Origin: Aurelia coerulea
Taxonomy: Eukaryota > Cnidaria > Scyphozoa > Semaeostomeae > Ulmaridae
Reading direction: 5' to 3'
NCBI GenBank assembly: GCA_039566865.1
Contig: CM076960.1
Span: 11,508,501 to 11,572,500, forward strand
Length of the DNA: 64,000 bases
The position numbers were made by a program, and so were the translations under genes. Shown here one piece after another: positions 10,750 to 22,199 of the stretch; within the stretch, counting starts at the first letter, position 1, and each line of letters starts with the position of its first letter. The notes below the pieces were generated by a model. The model saw nothing but the letters and a program-made list of their open reading frames with translations, was not told the DNA's origin and searched no databases.

Positions 10750-11860
10750 TTTTTCATGGAAGAGAAGTTACACGATTCTGCAGGACATGTGACATATGTC
10801 AGAAGACTGAGAGCAAAGGCAGGACAGCAAAAGTGCCACTACAAAGGATTCCCTTGATAGACACGCCATTTAAGAGGGTTGCAGTTGATTTAATTGGGCC
10901 TATCTTCTCTTCTTCAGAAAAAGGTTTTCGTTATATCTTGTCTATGGTTGATTATGCTACGAGATATCCTGACGCTGTACCATTAAAGAACATTGATACA
11001 GAAACTGTTGCAGAAGCTTTGCTTGACATGTACAGTAGGTTAGGTTTTCCAGAAGAAGTTTTAAGTGATAATGGTTCACAGTTCATATCAGAATGCATGG
11101 AAGAAGTCTCAAGATTACTTAGCATCAGGCCGCTAACTTCAACGCCATACCATCCGATGTGTAATGGTTTAGTAGAGAAGTGTAATGGAACCTTGAAAGC
11201 AATTTTGAGGAGATTATGCAGTGAACAGCCAATACAGTGGCCTAGATATATCAATGCAGTATTATTTGCATACAGAGAAGTACCTCAAGAATCTACTGGG
11301 TTCTCGCCATTTGAGTTGTTATTTGGGAGAACAGTGAGGGGACCAATACAGATACTGAAAGAGTTGTGGACCACAAAAGTACAAGAAGAAGAAGTCAAGA
11401 CCAGTTATCAGTATGTTGTAGAGCTGAGAGAGAGGTTAGATCAAACCCTAAAGATTGCACAAGAATCACTAGAGAAATCACAAGGACGCTACTAAAAGTA
11501 CTTTGACAAGAAAACCAAAGATAGAATCTTTCGACCTGGTGATCAAGCTTTAGTCCTGCTACCAACTAACAACAACAAGCTTCTTATGCTGTGGAAAGGC
11601 CTGTATAACGTGGAGAAGAGAGTAAATCAAGATAGGTACTAAATCAAAGGTGTACCATGCTAATTTGTTAAGAAAGTATCCGAGGAAAGAAGAAAGAGAT
11701 AATGCAAAGAATGTAAGGAGTAATGAATTACTGAAAGCAGCTGCAGGAGATGCAGGAAAAGAATTAGAAGAGGAAATGTTCCATGAGGAGAATTTAATAG
11801 AGATAGGTAGTTTAAATTCGAAAGAGAGTTACAAAAATTTCAAGGTGTCACCAAAGCTTG
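10750..11860 (+). pseudogene. Ty3/gypsy integrase, upstream of RT (Gmr1-like order)
   Basis: The frame opens in the remains of the zinc-binding domain (FCRTCDICQKT) and continues into the rve-type integrase core: VAVDLIGPI with the first aspartate, VLSDNGSQF with the second, and LVEKCNGTLK with the catalytic glutamate. FELLFGRTVRGP follows. After a stop at 11493 the same frame reads DRIFRPGDQALVLLP and WKGLYNV, the GPY/F-type C-terminal module. A frameshift then leads to YHANLLRKYP at about 11650. The integrase inserts retroelement cDNA into the host genome. It is 5'-truncated: no gag or protease is seen. It precedes the RT at 12.1 kb, the reverse of ordinary Ty3/gypsy order but the order known for Gmr1-like elements. 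Confidence 0.85.
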
Positions 11861-11862
11861 TC

Positions 11863-12096
11863 GCGCCAGCGGGGGTGCTAGGGGGCAGGAGCCCCCCAAA
11901 ATTGCACTCAGCCCCCCCATCGGCACATAAATTTTCGACAATTTCTACGTACTGTCGGCATTTTCATAACCTGAACCTCCAGATTTCTTTGCTGCGTTGT
12001 CATCTCAGTGAACTTGAATTGAACTCATTCATAAAAAATTTCTGACTGTCGGCACTCTGGCAGTATTTGCCCCCTAGCATATCTTCCCTGGCGCCA
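11863..12096. mobile_element. Small inverted-repeat element between IN and RT
   Basis: The left end GCGCCAGCGGGGGTGCTAGG and the reverse complement of the right end (GGCGCCAGGGAAGATATGCT then AGGGGGCA) are imperfect inverted repeats of about 30 bp. GCTTGTC occurs just outside both ends (11856-11862 and 12105-12111), a possible 7-8 bp duplication, although about 8 bases lie between the right TIR and that repeat. The interior is non-coding and has an internal GGGGGC/GCCCCC pair. It would explain the loss of coding continuity here. Confidence 0.5.
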
Positions 12097-12109
12097 TATC
12101 TGACGCTTG

Positions 12110-13450
12110 TCACAGCACAGTCAGATGATTTAGAGTCTTTAATACAGGAATTCAAGCCATTATTCACTGACAAACCAGGATCAACCAGGTTGATAGAGCA
12201 CACCATCGATTTGACAAGAGACATACCAGTTAGATCAAAACCTTATTCAGTGCCATACGGAGTCAGAGAGTCACTTAGGAGTGATATTCAAGAGATGCAG
12301 GACCTTGGTATCATTAGAGACTCAAATTCACCATATGCGTCAACTACTGTTATCGTCAAGAAGAAGGATGGTTCAAATTGAATTTGTGTTGACTATCGAA
12401 AACTCAACAAGTTAACAGTGTTTAATCCAGAGCCTATGGTAACATCAGAAGATCTTTTCAGAAGATTCAGTGAGGATAAATACTTCTCAAAGATCGACTT
12501 GAGTGAAGGATATTGGCAGATTCCAGTAGCAGAGAATGACATCCACAAGACTGCCTTTGTAACTCTAAATGGATCATATGAATTCTTAAAGATGCCTTTT
12601 GGGATGGCGAATTCAGCTGCAACACTAGTGAGAGCAATGAGGAAATTACTTGCAGGTTTAGATAACATAGATGGCTACATAGATGACATCCTGATTCATA
12701 CAAGAACGTGGGAAGAGCATATGCAAGCATTGAGAGAGTTTTTCAGTCGTATGTTGAAATGGGGTAGCACTGCAAGACCTTCAAAATGTGTGTTTGGAGG
12801 AGAAGCAGTTGACTTTATTGGACATCAGATTGGGAGGGGTGAACTTGGTTTACATGATGAGAATGTGAAGAAAGTTAGAGATGCACCAAGACCAAGAACA
12901 AAGAAAGAGGTAAAGTCTTTCCATGGACTCACTGGATGTTACAGGAACTTTATTCCTAACTATGCAGCAATTGCATGACCAGTGTCTGATCTAACGAAGA
13001 AGGGATTGCCAAATGAAGTAGAGTGGAATGATGCACAGGAGAAAGCCTACGGGATGTTAAAGAAGACGGCTGTAACTAAACCAGTTCTTCGCTTACCAGA
13101 GATTAAAAAAGCCATTTGTATTGAGAACAGACGCATCAAACGCAAGAATCGGTGCAGTGTTACCACAAGATCATGATGGTAAACTATTTCCAGTCAGTTA
13201 TGCAAGCAAGAAATTGTCAGAGAGAGAAAAGGCTTACTTAACAATAGAAATTCATGCTAGGCTGTACCTTTATGGAGCAGAGTTTATTATACAGACAGAC
13301 CATCAGCCATTAGTTTACCTGAACAAAACCAAATTAGTGAATGATAAAGTTATGAGATGGGCAATGTTCATTCACAACTACAAATTCAGAATTGAATCAA
13401 TCAAAGGATCAGAGAACATTGGAGCAGAATTTCTGAGCAGAGTGATGTAA
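12110..13450 (+). pseudogene. Ty3/gypsy reverse transcriptase and RNase H
   Basis: The N-terminal RT lead-in reads LIEHTIDLTRDIPVRSKPYS and then VIVKKKDGSN. After a stop at 12379 come VDYRKLNKLTVFNPEP, SKIDLSEGYWQIPVA and the catalytic box GYIDDIL (Y-x-D-D intact), then FIGHQIGRGELGLH and FHGLTGCYRNFIPNYAAIA. A second stop at 12976 precedes the connection domain. RNase H lies after a frameshift at about 13120: TDAS, then TIEIHARLYLYGAEF and TDHQPLVYL. The RT copies RNA to cDNA and RNase H removes the template. At least two stops and one frameshift make it inactive. With the upstream integrase it forms an IN-RT-RH pol. Confidence 0.9.
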
Positions 13451-13549
13451 GAGATAGAGAGGGAGTGATAGAACACTCAGAAAGAGTTACATACTGAACA
13501 TAAAGTTTAATGTTGAAAGACATCAAAGATGTCTCTTGAAGAACGGAGG

Positions 13550-13880
13550 TGTTACACATTTATGTTCAGTCGTGTATTGTGTTGTTTGCTCCCGTATGTT
13601 TTGTTTGTTGCATTGTCTTCTATTATGTCATATAGCTTACTATATAATGGCGTTTGTAGTGAACTGACAATTGAGTAGAGGCCGCAAGAGGACTGGACAC
13701 ATATCGTTGATTCATAGAAGGTGTGACTTGGAACGCAACGTAAATTGATTACGTTGTTTATCATTTTGGAGAGGGTTTTATGATTAGCGTGGTTGGAAAA
13801 CATATCGTTGATTTTAATCTATCCGAAGTTTGGTTTCTTCATTGCAAGTCGCTTCTAGGCCATTCATTATACTCGTGACA
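13550..13880 (+). repeat. Candidate 3' LTR of the Gmr1-like element
   Basis: About 100 bp after the RNase H stop, a purine-rich stretch (AAGAACGGAGG) is followed by TGTTACAC; the segment ends CGTGACA just before a 15-C run. TG...CA termini with near-inverse ends (TGTTAC / GTGACA) and the position after a polypurine-like tract suggest an LTR of about 331 bp. No 5' copy exists in the window to confirm it. Confidence 0.45.
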
Positions 13881-14854
13881 CCCCCCCCCCCCCCCAACGT
13901 AACTACAACGTAAGCAATGCGTAAGCAAAACGTAAGCTAAACGTAAGTTTCATCGAAAAGAATAGCTTTCGATTGATCAACGAACGAACGGAATAGTCAA
14001 TCGTTATAGCACCCGTCGTCCCTTTCAGTAGATTCCTTATTAAATTCACTAACGGTTGAGAATAAAATTCTCCTCTTATTCACCCCCCCCCCCCCCGAAG
14101 GGACTTTTTAGTTCAAGCGACAACCATCTAATTCAATGAATGACATTGAAGCTTGGCCTTTGATTTCCGTGACAACGTCAAATCACACCGAGGTCTGAAA
14201 TTCCAGTCAAACAGGAGATCTGAAATTCCAATCGATAACCTGCTTTTTATCAGTATAATCCAGTGTTATTCGATGTAGCTGTATAATCCATAGCAGTGGA
14301 ACTATAGGAGCCTTGTGATAAGAGCCTAAGGATTTCTTATATCAAATCAAAACAACGATTAGGCTACAAACAGCATTACCAAGCCACGGCGTACCCTTTA
14401 CTAGGTGAGTTAGAGAAATATTTCTTTGGCGAACCTGGTATACCTTCCATTTTCGTAGTGTATATTTTTGTTTGTTAAATTAGATAGCATCCATGTATTA
14501 AATTATTGTAAGTGTCCTTCGTAGAAATTGTGTCTTTTCTCACTACGAACGACACATAATTATGTTCATATTCTAGTTTAACTGTTGTTGTTACTTTGTA
14601 AATTTTAGTATTTTATAATGATATGAAAAAATCTCCCTTTCTCATTCGAAACCCCCATGAAAATTCCTCTGTTCTCTCCTCTCGAGCCAACGACATCTTT
14701 GCTAGAAAAAGTTGTCGATCTGTGTAACTCTGCTCTCTCCTCCTAGCCCCTTCTAAGAAAGAAAGTGGGAGTAAGACAAAGCTCCAATGTACTAATGGTC
14801 CGGCAATTTTGATGTGCCTGAAGATCGTTCGCCTGTAACATGCCTGTCTGTACC
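13881..14854. other. No gene; C-runs and an AACGTAAGC-type repeat
   Basis: C-runs lie at about 13881-13895 and 14082-14096. A short degenerate tandem repeat of the AACGTAAGC kind covers about 13896-13950. No coding sequence is recognised. Confidence 0.5.
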
Positions 14855-15111
14855 TACAATCGCGGACAAAACTCATGAGACACGTTGCTTTTTCGAAGAA
14901 ATTTTGAGTTAGGATCCCCCCGCCCCCCATCGCAATGTTGGAGGATGATGAAAATGTCATAGATGAGTTGAAAAGTATCTGTTCTTCAAGCAACCAACAT
15001 TGCAAAGGGGAGAAAGGGGTCATCAGCAGTGCAAGGTAGTAGTTTACATGCAGGGAAGATCTCTTTTAACACAAAACTCAGCTGTCGCAACGAGTTTTGT
15101 CCGCGATTGTA
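14855..15111. mobile_element. Tc1-like MITE with TACAATCGCGGACAAAACTC ends
   Basis: The left end TACAATCGCGGACAAAACTC is matched by the inverted right end (CGAGTTTTGTCCGCGATTGTA), with TA at both borders (14855, 15110). The end resembles that of the 6702 and 7569 elements (TACAATC then GG.CAAAA). Length is 257 bp; no transposase. Open frames across it are incidental. Confidence 0.75.
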
Positions 15112-15704
15112 GAACAATGGCAAGGAGATTCCGTGGATCCTTTGATTTCATAGAATTTGCCCCCTACCCTGGTTTGAGGCCAAATTTGAGAAAGAAGAAT
15201 CTCTTTTGGACTCTGTACAGAGAAGATGATGATATCTGGAAAGTTTCGCGACGATCAGTGCACTGGTGCTCGAGTTTTACAGGGCACGAAATTTGCTTCA
15301 GGAAATGTTAATATAGATTTTTAGGGAGCTATAAGGCATAACTAAGCTAGCTTTCCGTAAAATCAGTTAGTTCCTAATAATTTTAGATTTAACAGAAAAT
15401 TTATCTGTAATCACTGAACGCAATCTGCCAACTGGCATCTGCGGGAGAAGTGCCCTGTCATAATAATTCATGAGCAAAGCACTAATTTCATCCTCTTGTT
15501 TCATATTGACAAAGTCCCCTTGGACAATGCACTGTTTTTGCGTGCCCCCTTTTTTTGAATTTTGATCGCAAAACAAGATCGTTTATCAATTTTTGTTTGA
15601 ATGAAAATGGCATAAAGTAAGACTTCTGGTTATGCCACTTGTCCCTCCATGAACTGAGAATTTTAGAAGAAAAAAATTAAAGGTGGAGCAAAGTTCTTAT
15701 ATCC

Positions 15705-17510
15705 TTGACAAGATAAGGCTCAAATCCTTATTAGTTCCCAGAACACGCGGAAATCATCAAACCTCACAAAAATCAGCCAATGACATCGCCACTTTTTAAC
15801 CCCTTGTGACAAAATCAGTCGTTCGAAATGAATTTCTAGTACCCTTACGACAAATGAAATGGATACTAGATTATTGCAGTTATTTAAAATATTTTTTGAT
15901 GAATCGGTTGCAGAGATATCCGTCCAGAGTTGTTTACATGTTTATGCAAAAATCTTATTTGGAGCTGGAGCTACGAGCGTTTACCGGCCAAGAAAAGTTT
16001 ACCATTCTTCAAAATTTCATATAAATTGCTAGAAAGGAGATATAACGATGAAAATTTCACAGAATATGTATATGGCCCTTGGCAACAACCCACATGCATT
16101 TGCTTTCCTTAGATCTCCAAATATTTGTCAAATTTTGAGTGATTTCCAACTGGAAAGGCAAAAAAACCTAAACTTATCCTGGGTAAAAACTTTTTCTTGG
16201 ACTCGGAATCAGCCAAATATACATCCTCGAGTTAGATAATTCACTCACCGTTGACTCCAGCGCCAAGCAATGCTCATTTCTCCATTAAATTGTGGCTAAC
16301 TTCGACAAAAAGCAAACAGTTCTGTGTAAATTTGAAGAAGCTTCCATGTTCCATGTTTTCTTGACCGCTGTTGACAAACACACGAGGCAGTATAGTGTTC
16401 TGACTCAGGGGAAGCTATGGTGTCTTGGTCCTCGTCCGACTCCTGAATGTTTTTTTTCAAAATGCATACACGTAATATTTTTAAATGAAAATCTTATAAG
16501 AAATGGTAAGCTCAATTTGTCGAAAGTTGAGAAATGACCCTACCTGAATTTAAAGAGCTTGGAATCTTTTTTAATTTGCACCCCGCCCCCCCCCCCGTTT
16601 AGATTTCTTCATGTTGTTGTTGGATTACAAGAAAACGGTATTAACACCCTACATTCTACAAGAAACACTGAAATTTTTTTTGCGGAAAATAGTTTTTTAA
16701 AAAGTTATGAATACAATATTTATCATATGCTTATTTTGAAAATAACATTCAGGAGTCAGGAGGACCATGACACCAAAGCTAACCCTGAGTCATGACACTA
16801 GGCTGCCTCGTGTGTTTGTCAAATGTCAACAGTCGAGAGATATCACATTTGTCAAGAAAAAATGGAACATGGAAGTTTCTTCAAATTTGCACAGAACTGT
16901 TTGCTTTTGGTCGAAGTTAGCCCCAATTTAATAAAGAAATGAGCATAAATTGGTGCTGGAGTCAACGGTGAGTGAATTATCTTGCTCGAGGATGTATATT
17001 TGGCTGATTCCAAGTCCAAGAAAAGGATTTTACCCAGGATAAGTTTAGGCCCATCTGCCTTTCCAGTTGGAATACATTAAATTTGACATATATTTGGAGA
17101 TCTAAGAAAAGCAAACGCATGTGGGTTGTTGCCAAGAGCCATATACATATTCTGTGACATTTTCATCGCTATCTCTTCTTCCTAGCAATTTATATGAAGT
17201 TTTGAAGAAAGGTCAACTTTTCTTGGCCGTTAAACGCTCGTAGCTCCAGCTCCAAATGAGATTTTTGCATAAACATGTAAACAACTCTGGACGGATATTT
17301 CTGCAACCGATTTATCAAAAAATATTTTAAATAACTGCAATAATCTAGTATCCATTTCATTTGTCGTAAGGGTACTAGAAATTCATCTCGAACGACTAAT
17401 TTTGTCACAAGGGGTTAGAAAGTGGCGATGTCATTGGCTGATTTTGGTGAGGGTGGATGATTTCCGCGTGTTCCGGGAACCAGTAAGGATTTGAGCCTTA
17501 TCTTATCCTT
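15705..17510. repeat. Large foldback: inverted arms of about 770 bp
   Basis: The left arm (about 15705-16470) is reverse-complementary to the right arm (about 16725-17510) over almost its whole length with scattered mismatches and small indels. Anchors are AAGGCTCAAATCCTTA near the outer ends, the GGAGCTGGAGCTACGAGCG segment (15961 and its inverse near 17240) and CACACGAGGCAG near the inner ends. The central spacer is about 250 bp and has a C-run. Mirror-image open frames in both arms (15806-16024 and 17190-17408) are the same sequence on opposite strands and are not taken as genes. A diverged single arm lies at 26520-27080. Confidence 0.85.
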
Positions 17511-18049
17511 GACTCACTGTGCTGATTCGCGCATGGCAAATACAAAATTCCCTCTTTTTATCTTGCCATTCAAATCTGTAGCCCCGTTATACAATCTTCA
17601 CCTAATTATGAATGAGACAAAATACATGTTTACTTGAAGTAGCATAATGAACAAATATTTTGCCATACCAAGAACTAAACAACGGAACATAAAAGAAATA
17701 TTACTCGTTTGTTATTTCAAGTAACGATATCACTGATGATGTCATCATCATCATGAATTTAGGAAATAAAAATTATAAATTTTAAAGTTTACAAAATCGA
17801 TAACTTAAGTACGATGTCATGTGTTATGCCATGCCAATTGATTATTTCTTCTTCAGATTATTTCTTCTCCGGGTCCTGTCTTTGGGGGGGGGGGGGGCAA
17901 ACAGCGAACGAAGCGAGCAAAAATGGGGGTCTGGGGGCTTGCCTCCGAAAAAATATTTTGGGGCCACGCCCTTTAGAATGCCGGAAACACTCTTTTTAGA
18001 TATAGGCACCCAGAATTGAAGAATAGAGGCAAGTTAATTAAATTATTTC

Positions 18050-18079
18050 TATGACGTCATAAATATTTATGACGTCATA
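18050..18079. promoter_or_regulatory. 30-bp perfect palindrome with two CRE-type TGACGTCA sites
   Basis: Two ATGACGTCAT blocks flank AAATATTT, and the whole 30 bases equal their own reverse complement. TGACGTCA is the CREB/ATF consensus. It lies in AT-rich transposon-like sequence, with no gene nearby, so regulatory use is speculative. Confidence 0.35.
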
Positions 18080-18405
18080 TTCCTAATGAATGAGTAATTT
18101 TTCATGGAAAACTGATGGAATTACCTCAAATATTGATAAAAGTACTTGAGTTCACCAATAATATGCGAAATTAATGGTTTAAATCATAATTATTGAGCTA
18201 ACAATTTTGCATTGAATCAAATTTTCATTATTTAATTAGTTAATTCATTAGAAACCACAAATATCCGTATGAAACCATATGAAACTACAAATTAATGATA
18301 TCATTCATGTATTTGGATGGCTTTTGCCAATTTTATCTAGCTATTTGCTAATAATGGGCCCTTTTCTGCAAATAGCTCGATTTTCTCAAAATTTGCATTG
18401 TTTTT

Positions 18406-18420
18406 GGTTGCCTAGCAACC
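18406..18420. promoter_or_regulatory. X-box-like palindrome (RFX site consensus)
   Basis: GGTTGCCTAGCAACC is a perfect 15-base palindrome (odd centre) and fits the RFX X-box pattern GTNRCC-N-RGYAAC. No start of a recognised gene follows, so function is unproven. Confidence 0.35.
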
Positions 18421-19411
18421 AATGCCGTGACTATTGATTGACTGATACTATTTTTAGATTCTCCTTTGTTCAATAGACCACTTCACAGAAAGAAAAGGAT
18501 CATGGGTAAGTAGGGCAAAATTTGATTCTTCGAACGCATGTTTCAACAAAATATTTCATTCCTTTCATCTCGGCGTACTATCTAGTTCTGGCTCTTATTC
18601 GCTCAAACTTTGATCAAACTTCATGCAAATAACACAGCACTTACCTCGAACATAGGGCTTTGCATTTTCAGTTTCCTTTTCGGTATGGACTTCGCTAAAT
18701 TTATGTGCTTCCTTCACAAACTGCGGTCTTCTTCGTGATTGACACCCAATCACGAGTCTTTACTAGTAGACCCCTGCCCCTCTTTTCGATTGCTAGAACC
18801 ATGTACAACACAGCATACGGTTGATTTTCAAAATGAAGGCCCCTCATACCTTTGTTTCAAATTCCAAAAAGTCTCATTGCCGTATCTTTCTTCCTTCAAA
18901 CAAAATATGCTTGTATCATTTCACTTTCTGTGTTTGAGGCTCTGTCTGTTCTCAAATCGATTCGAACGCATCTATGAAACCCTTCTGAAACTGTCTGGAA
19001 ATGTCACCAAATGCATCAGGGGGTAAGCCAAGGGGTGAACCAAGTAGGGGACAGGGACAAAGTTTCCAGAAACAGATATATTCTTGATAAAACTTGACCA
19101 GCCATTTTCCTTTTGAGCATGTTTAAATGCCAAGAAACATATCTGTAGCAGTATTGGAGTGGAGACAGCATGACAATTCATGAATTAAACAATAAGAAAC
19201 AAATTAAGAAACTTGCGATACTAAAATGCGAAAAATATCATGTTAAACTGAGAAACCTTTAATACTATCGCCTGATCCAAAGTTCTCATTAGAAATAAGT
19301 GATACCTTTTAATTTTGTACAACAAAGATGACAACAACAAAAGAAGGGCCCTTAAAATCTTATTGAGGAGGTGGACAGGGTCCACGCAAAGTTTTTCTAC
19401 ATCAATAGAAA

Positions 19412-19801
19412 TACACTCATTTTTTTATAAGAAACTGCTCATAAGAAACGGTAGGCTCAATTTTTCGAAAGCTAAGAAACAACCCTACCTGAATTGAAAA
19501 AGCTAAGAAACTTTTGTAATTTTCAGTTTTAATTTTCCTATCACACTCAAAAAATATTTTGACATTGTACAGCTAAAGCAACTGTTTCGACATTATTTTG
19601 AGTGCGAATTGTGTTATTTACTCGTTTGAGAGACTTACTAAGTAATTTGGGAGCCCTTTAGACAAGACAAAATCAACTCTAAATTTCCCGCAATAAAAAT
19701 ATAAGAAACACGTAAGAAACTTTTGGTAGCAAAAGGACCCAAAAACTTAAGAAAATGCCTACCAGCCGCGGACCTTAGTTTCTTATAAAAAAATGAGTGT
19801 A
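19412..19801. mobile_element. TA-flanked MITE, TACACTCATTTTTTTATAAG family, copy 1
   Basis: The terminal inverted repeats of about 26 bp are essentially perfect: TACACTCATTTTTTTATAAG then AAACT at the left, the inverse at the right. The interior repeats AAGAAAC many times. Length is 390 bp. Related copies are at 20473-20867, 33289-33679 and, without clear ends, about 58880-59200. Confidence 0.8.
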
Positions 19802-19845
19802 TCTACCTCCTACCCTGATCCTCTCGTACACTCTTTCTTTATAAG

Positions 19846-20450
19846 AATAATATTTATGAGAATATTCAGGCTTAGATTCATCCAACTTTTAAGAATATCA
19901 TAAGAATATCGCTCAGCCTCAGCTGGCATATTTGTGTCTCATTTTTCATATTTTTCAGCAGTTGCCTGCTTTGCGATGTTTGTTATAGCTGCTTAAATTT
20001 ATCTGTCGTTCCACCATTTCCTCGTACTATTTTTGCCTGGAACCATATCAGATTTGAAAAAAAAACAAGAATACTTTAATAATGTTTTCAGATTTATAGA
20101 GGCTGGAATTAATAGCATTCTTTTAAAAAAGGAGCGAATGTAGTTTCTGTTGTTGAAGGATGCTAGAAATACGAGGTATCGGAGGGGTCAAATGCAGACG
20201 GGTTTGAATGGGAAGAGCAATTTCAAGTGATAGGAAACGGCCTGCAAGAAATAGTCTAGAAATGGGGTTTAGTCAACTCTGATGAAGCTCCATTTGGGTT
20301 TATTGAATGTGCTCTTTTTTATAAGAATAATGTTCATAAGAATATTCAGGCTCAGAATCATCCAATTTTTAAGAATTCTAGAAGAATATTGCTCAGCCTC
20401 CACTATTTATGTCTCAATTTTCAGCAGTTGCCTGTTTTGCGCTGTTCATA
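19846..20450 (+). repeat. Direct repeat pair of ~145 bp
   Basis: About 19846-19990 and 20310-20450 share TATAAGAATAA, GAGAATATTCAGGCT or variant, GCTCAGCCTC and CAGCAGTTGCCTG in the same order and orientation. The pair lies inside the element at 18770-21542 and separates its two MITEs. Confidence 0.65.
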
Positions 20451-20472
20451 ACAGAGAATAGCATGACTGACA

Positions 20473-20867
20473 TACACTCATTTTTCTTTATAAGAAACCG
20501 ATTATAAGAAACGGTAGGTTCAATTTTTGAAAGTTAAGAAACAACCCTACCTGAATTGAAAAAGCTAAAAACGTTTGTAATTTACAATTCTATTTTTCCT
20601 ATCAACTCAAAATGTTTTGACAGTGTACAGTTATAGCAACTGTACTATTGACATTATTTTGAGTGCGAATTATGTTATTTACTTGTTTTTGAGATCTTAC
20701 TAAGTAATTTGAGAGCTCAAAAAATACGTGTAACTGTACACTTCCATAAAAAAAGATAAGAAACTGGTTAGAAATCGTTTGTAGCGAAATTATTCTAAAA
20801 TTTAAGAAACTACCTTCCAGCCCTGGGAACTTTAATCTCATATTAAGTATACTCGGAAATGAGTGTA
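20473..20867. mobile_element. TA-flanked MITE, TACACTCATTTTT family, copy 2
   Basis: Starts TACACTCATTTTTCTTTATA and ends ATGAGTGTA, with the same AAGAAAC-rich interior as copy 1. The right terminus is more diverged. Length is 395 bp. Confidence 0.7.
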
Positions 20868-21542
20868 CATTTCTTCGCAAATCTTTCTTTCTAACTTTCA
20901 GATTAAATTTTATTTGACCCTTTATTCAGCAAGAAGATACTGAAATTTTCAAAACTTGAACTGATGCAACAAACAATACCCGTATTTCTTTTCATAAGAA
21001 ACTAAGAATTTAAGCCAACTGAAAGCTTTTTAAAATCATCAGATTTTCAGTTCTTAGAGTTTCTTGTTAGTTTCTTAGAGATTCCACAACAATCGTCATA
21101 TTTACTTCCTGTCCCACCCTAAACACTTCGAAACAAAGATTGTTAAGCCCTGCTCAAATACCTTCCAAGAATACAGTAGCTACAGGCCGTTTCGTTGAAA
21201 AGTATGTGTTCTACAAAAAAGGCTAGAAAAGTCTAAGATCTGTTTCTTGAAATTTTGTCCCCTTTGTCACCCGCACCCCTTGGCTTTCCCCCTGTCGCAT
21301 TTGGTTGACATTCCCAGACAGTTTCAGAAGGGTTTCCCAGGTGCGTTCGAATCGATTTGAGAACAGACAGAGCCTCAAACACAGAAAGTGAAATGATACA
21401 AGCGTATTTTGTTTGAAGGAAGAAAGATACGGCAATGAGAGTTTTTGGAATTTGAAACAAAGGTATGAGGGACCTTCATTTTGAAAATCAACCGTATGCT
21501 GTGTTGTACATGGTTCTAGCAATCGAAAAGAGGGGCAGGGGT

Positions 21543-22199
21543 TAAAGTTGCAGATAGAAATTTAGCTACTTGGACTTGCCTACTCCCAGGAGAAACAAGA
21601 ATGTGCTTAACAAAGCAAGCAGATGAAACAGGTTTCATTAACAAATTTCGATGGATATCGCATAAAAGCAATCGATGCCTGCTTCCCCTTCTTCTTTTAA
21701 CTTATTTGAATTCTCATCAAATTTTGTAGTTTAGAAACTCTGATGCCATCGCGAACATCAGAATACCCATGTCATGCATGGCATATTGATTGGAACACTT
21801 TTCAGCGGAAAGGTTGATTGTGCAATCGAGGGCCCATGGAGAATGCTAAGGGTTTGGGCTCTTGGAGAAGGCTTTATCCATCGTTTGCAAATTTCATTTT
21901 TTATTCATCATTCATCATTATTCATCTCTGATCCAAACGCTAGAAAAGCAGCGAATACTCATGCAATTGAATGGTGAAGTTTATTGAGCATAAGGACCGT
22001 AAAGAGAACGCGAGCAAAGCGAGCGGAAAACTTTTTAGAAGCACACATTGAATTTTCATGGCATTTTTTAAAAGAGGGGCACTTTCCAATAAAAATTAAG
22101 TAAGGCGCAAGTAAATGTTGGATGCACCTTGAAGTGTATAAATCGTGATAAAGTAGATAAATGGCAGCATGTTGCCAAATACGAAAGTGCAAATTCGCA
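21543..22199. other. No gene recognised
   Basis: No coding motif is recognised. A GCGAGCAAAGCGAGCGG motif at about 22010-22026 recurs in variants near 17905, 25360 and 25560; it looks like a transposon-end remnant. Confidence 0.45.

Larger units (their letters stand above)
18770..21542. mobile_element. Element with ~300-bp terminal inverted repeats
   Basis: The left arm 18770-19075 (starts ACCCCTGCCCCTC) is reverse-complementary to 21235-21542 (ends GAGGGGCAGGGGT) with few differences. Mirror-image open frames in the arms are therefore repeats, not genes. The 2.1 kb interior has no transposase but holds two TA-flanked MITEs (19412-19801, 20473-20867) and a direct repeat pair. No clear target duplication is seen. 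Confidence 0.75.

Noticed and set aside
14613..15023. 136-codon minus-strand ORF
   Set aside because: It runs across the end of a Tc1-like MITE and has no domain signature.
15806..17408. Two similar ~72-codon ORFs on opposite strands
   Set aside because: They are the same sequence in the two arms of a foldback, with no protein motif.
18739..21522. Mirror-image ORFs starting near EPCTTQHTVDFQNEG
   Set aside because: Again the two arms of an inverted-repeat element; stops and indels differ between the arms.
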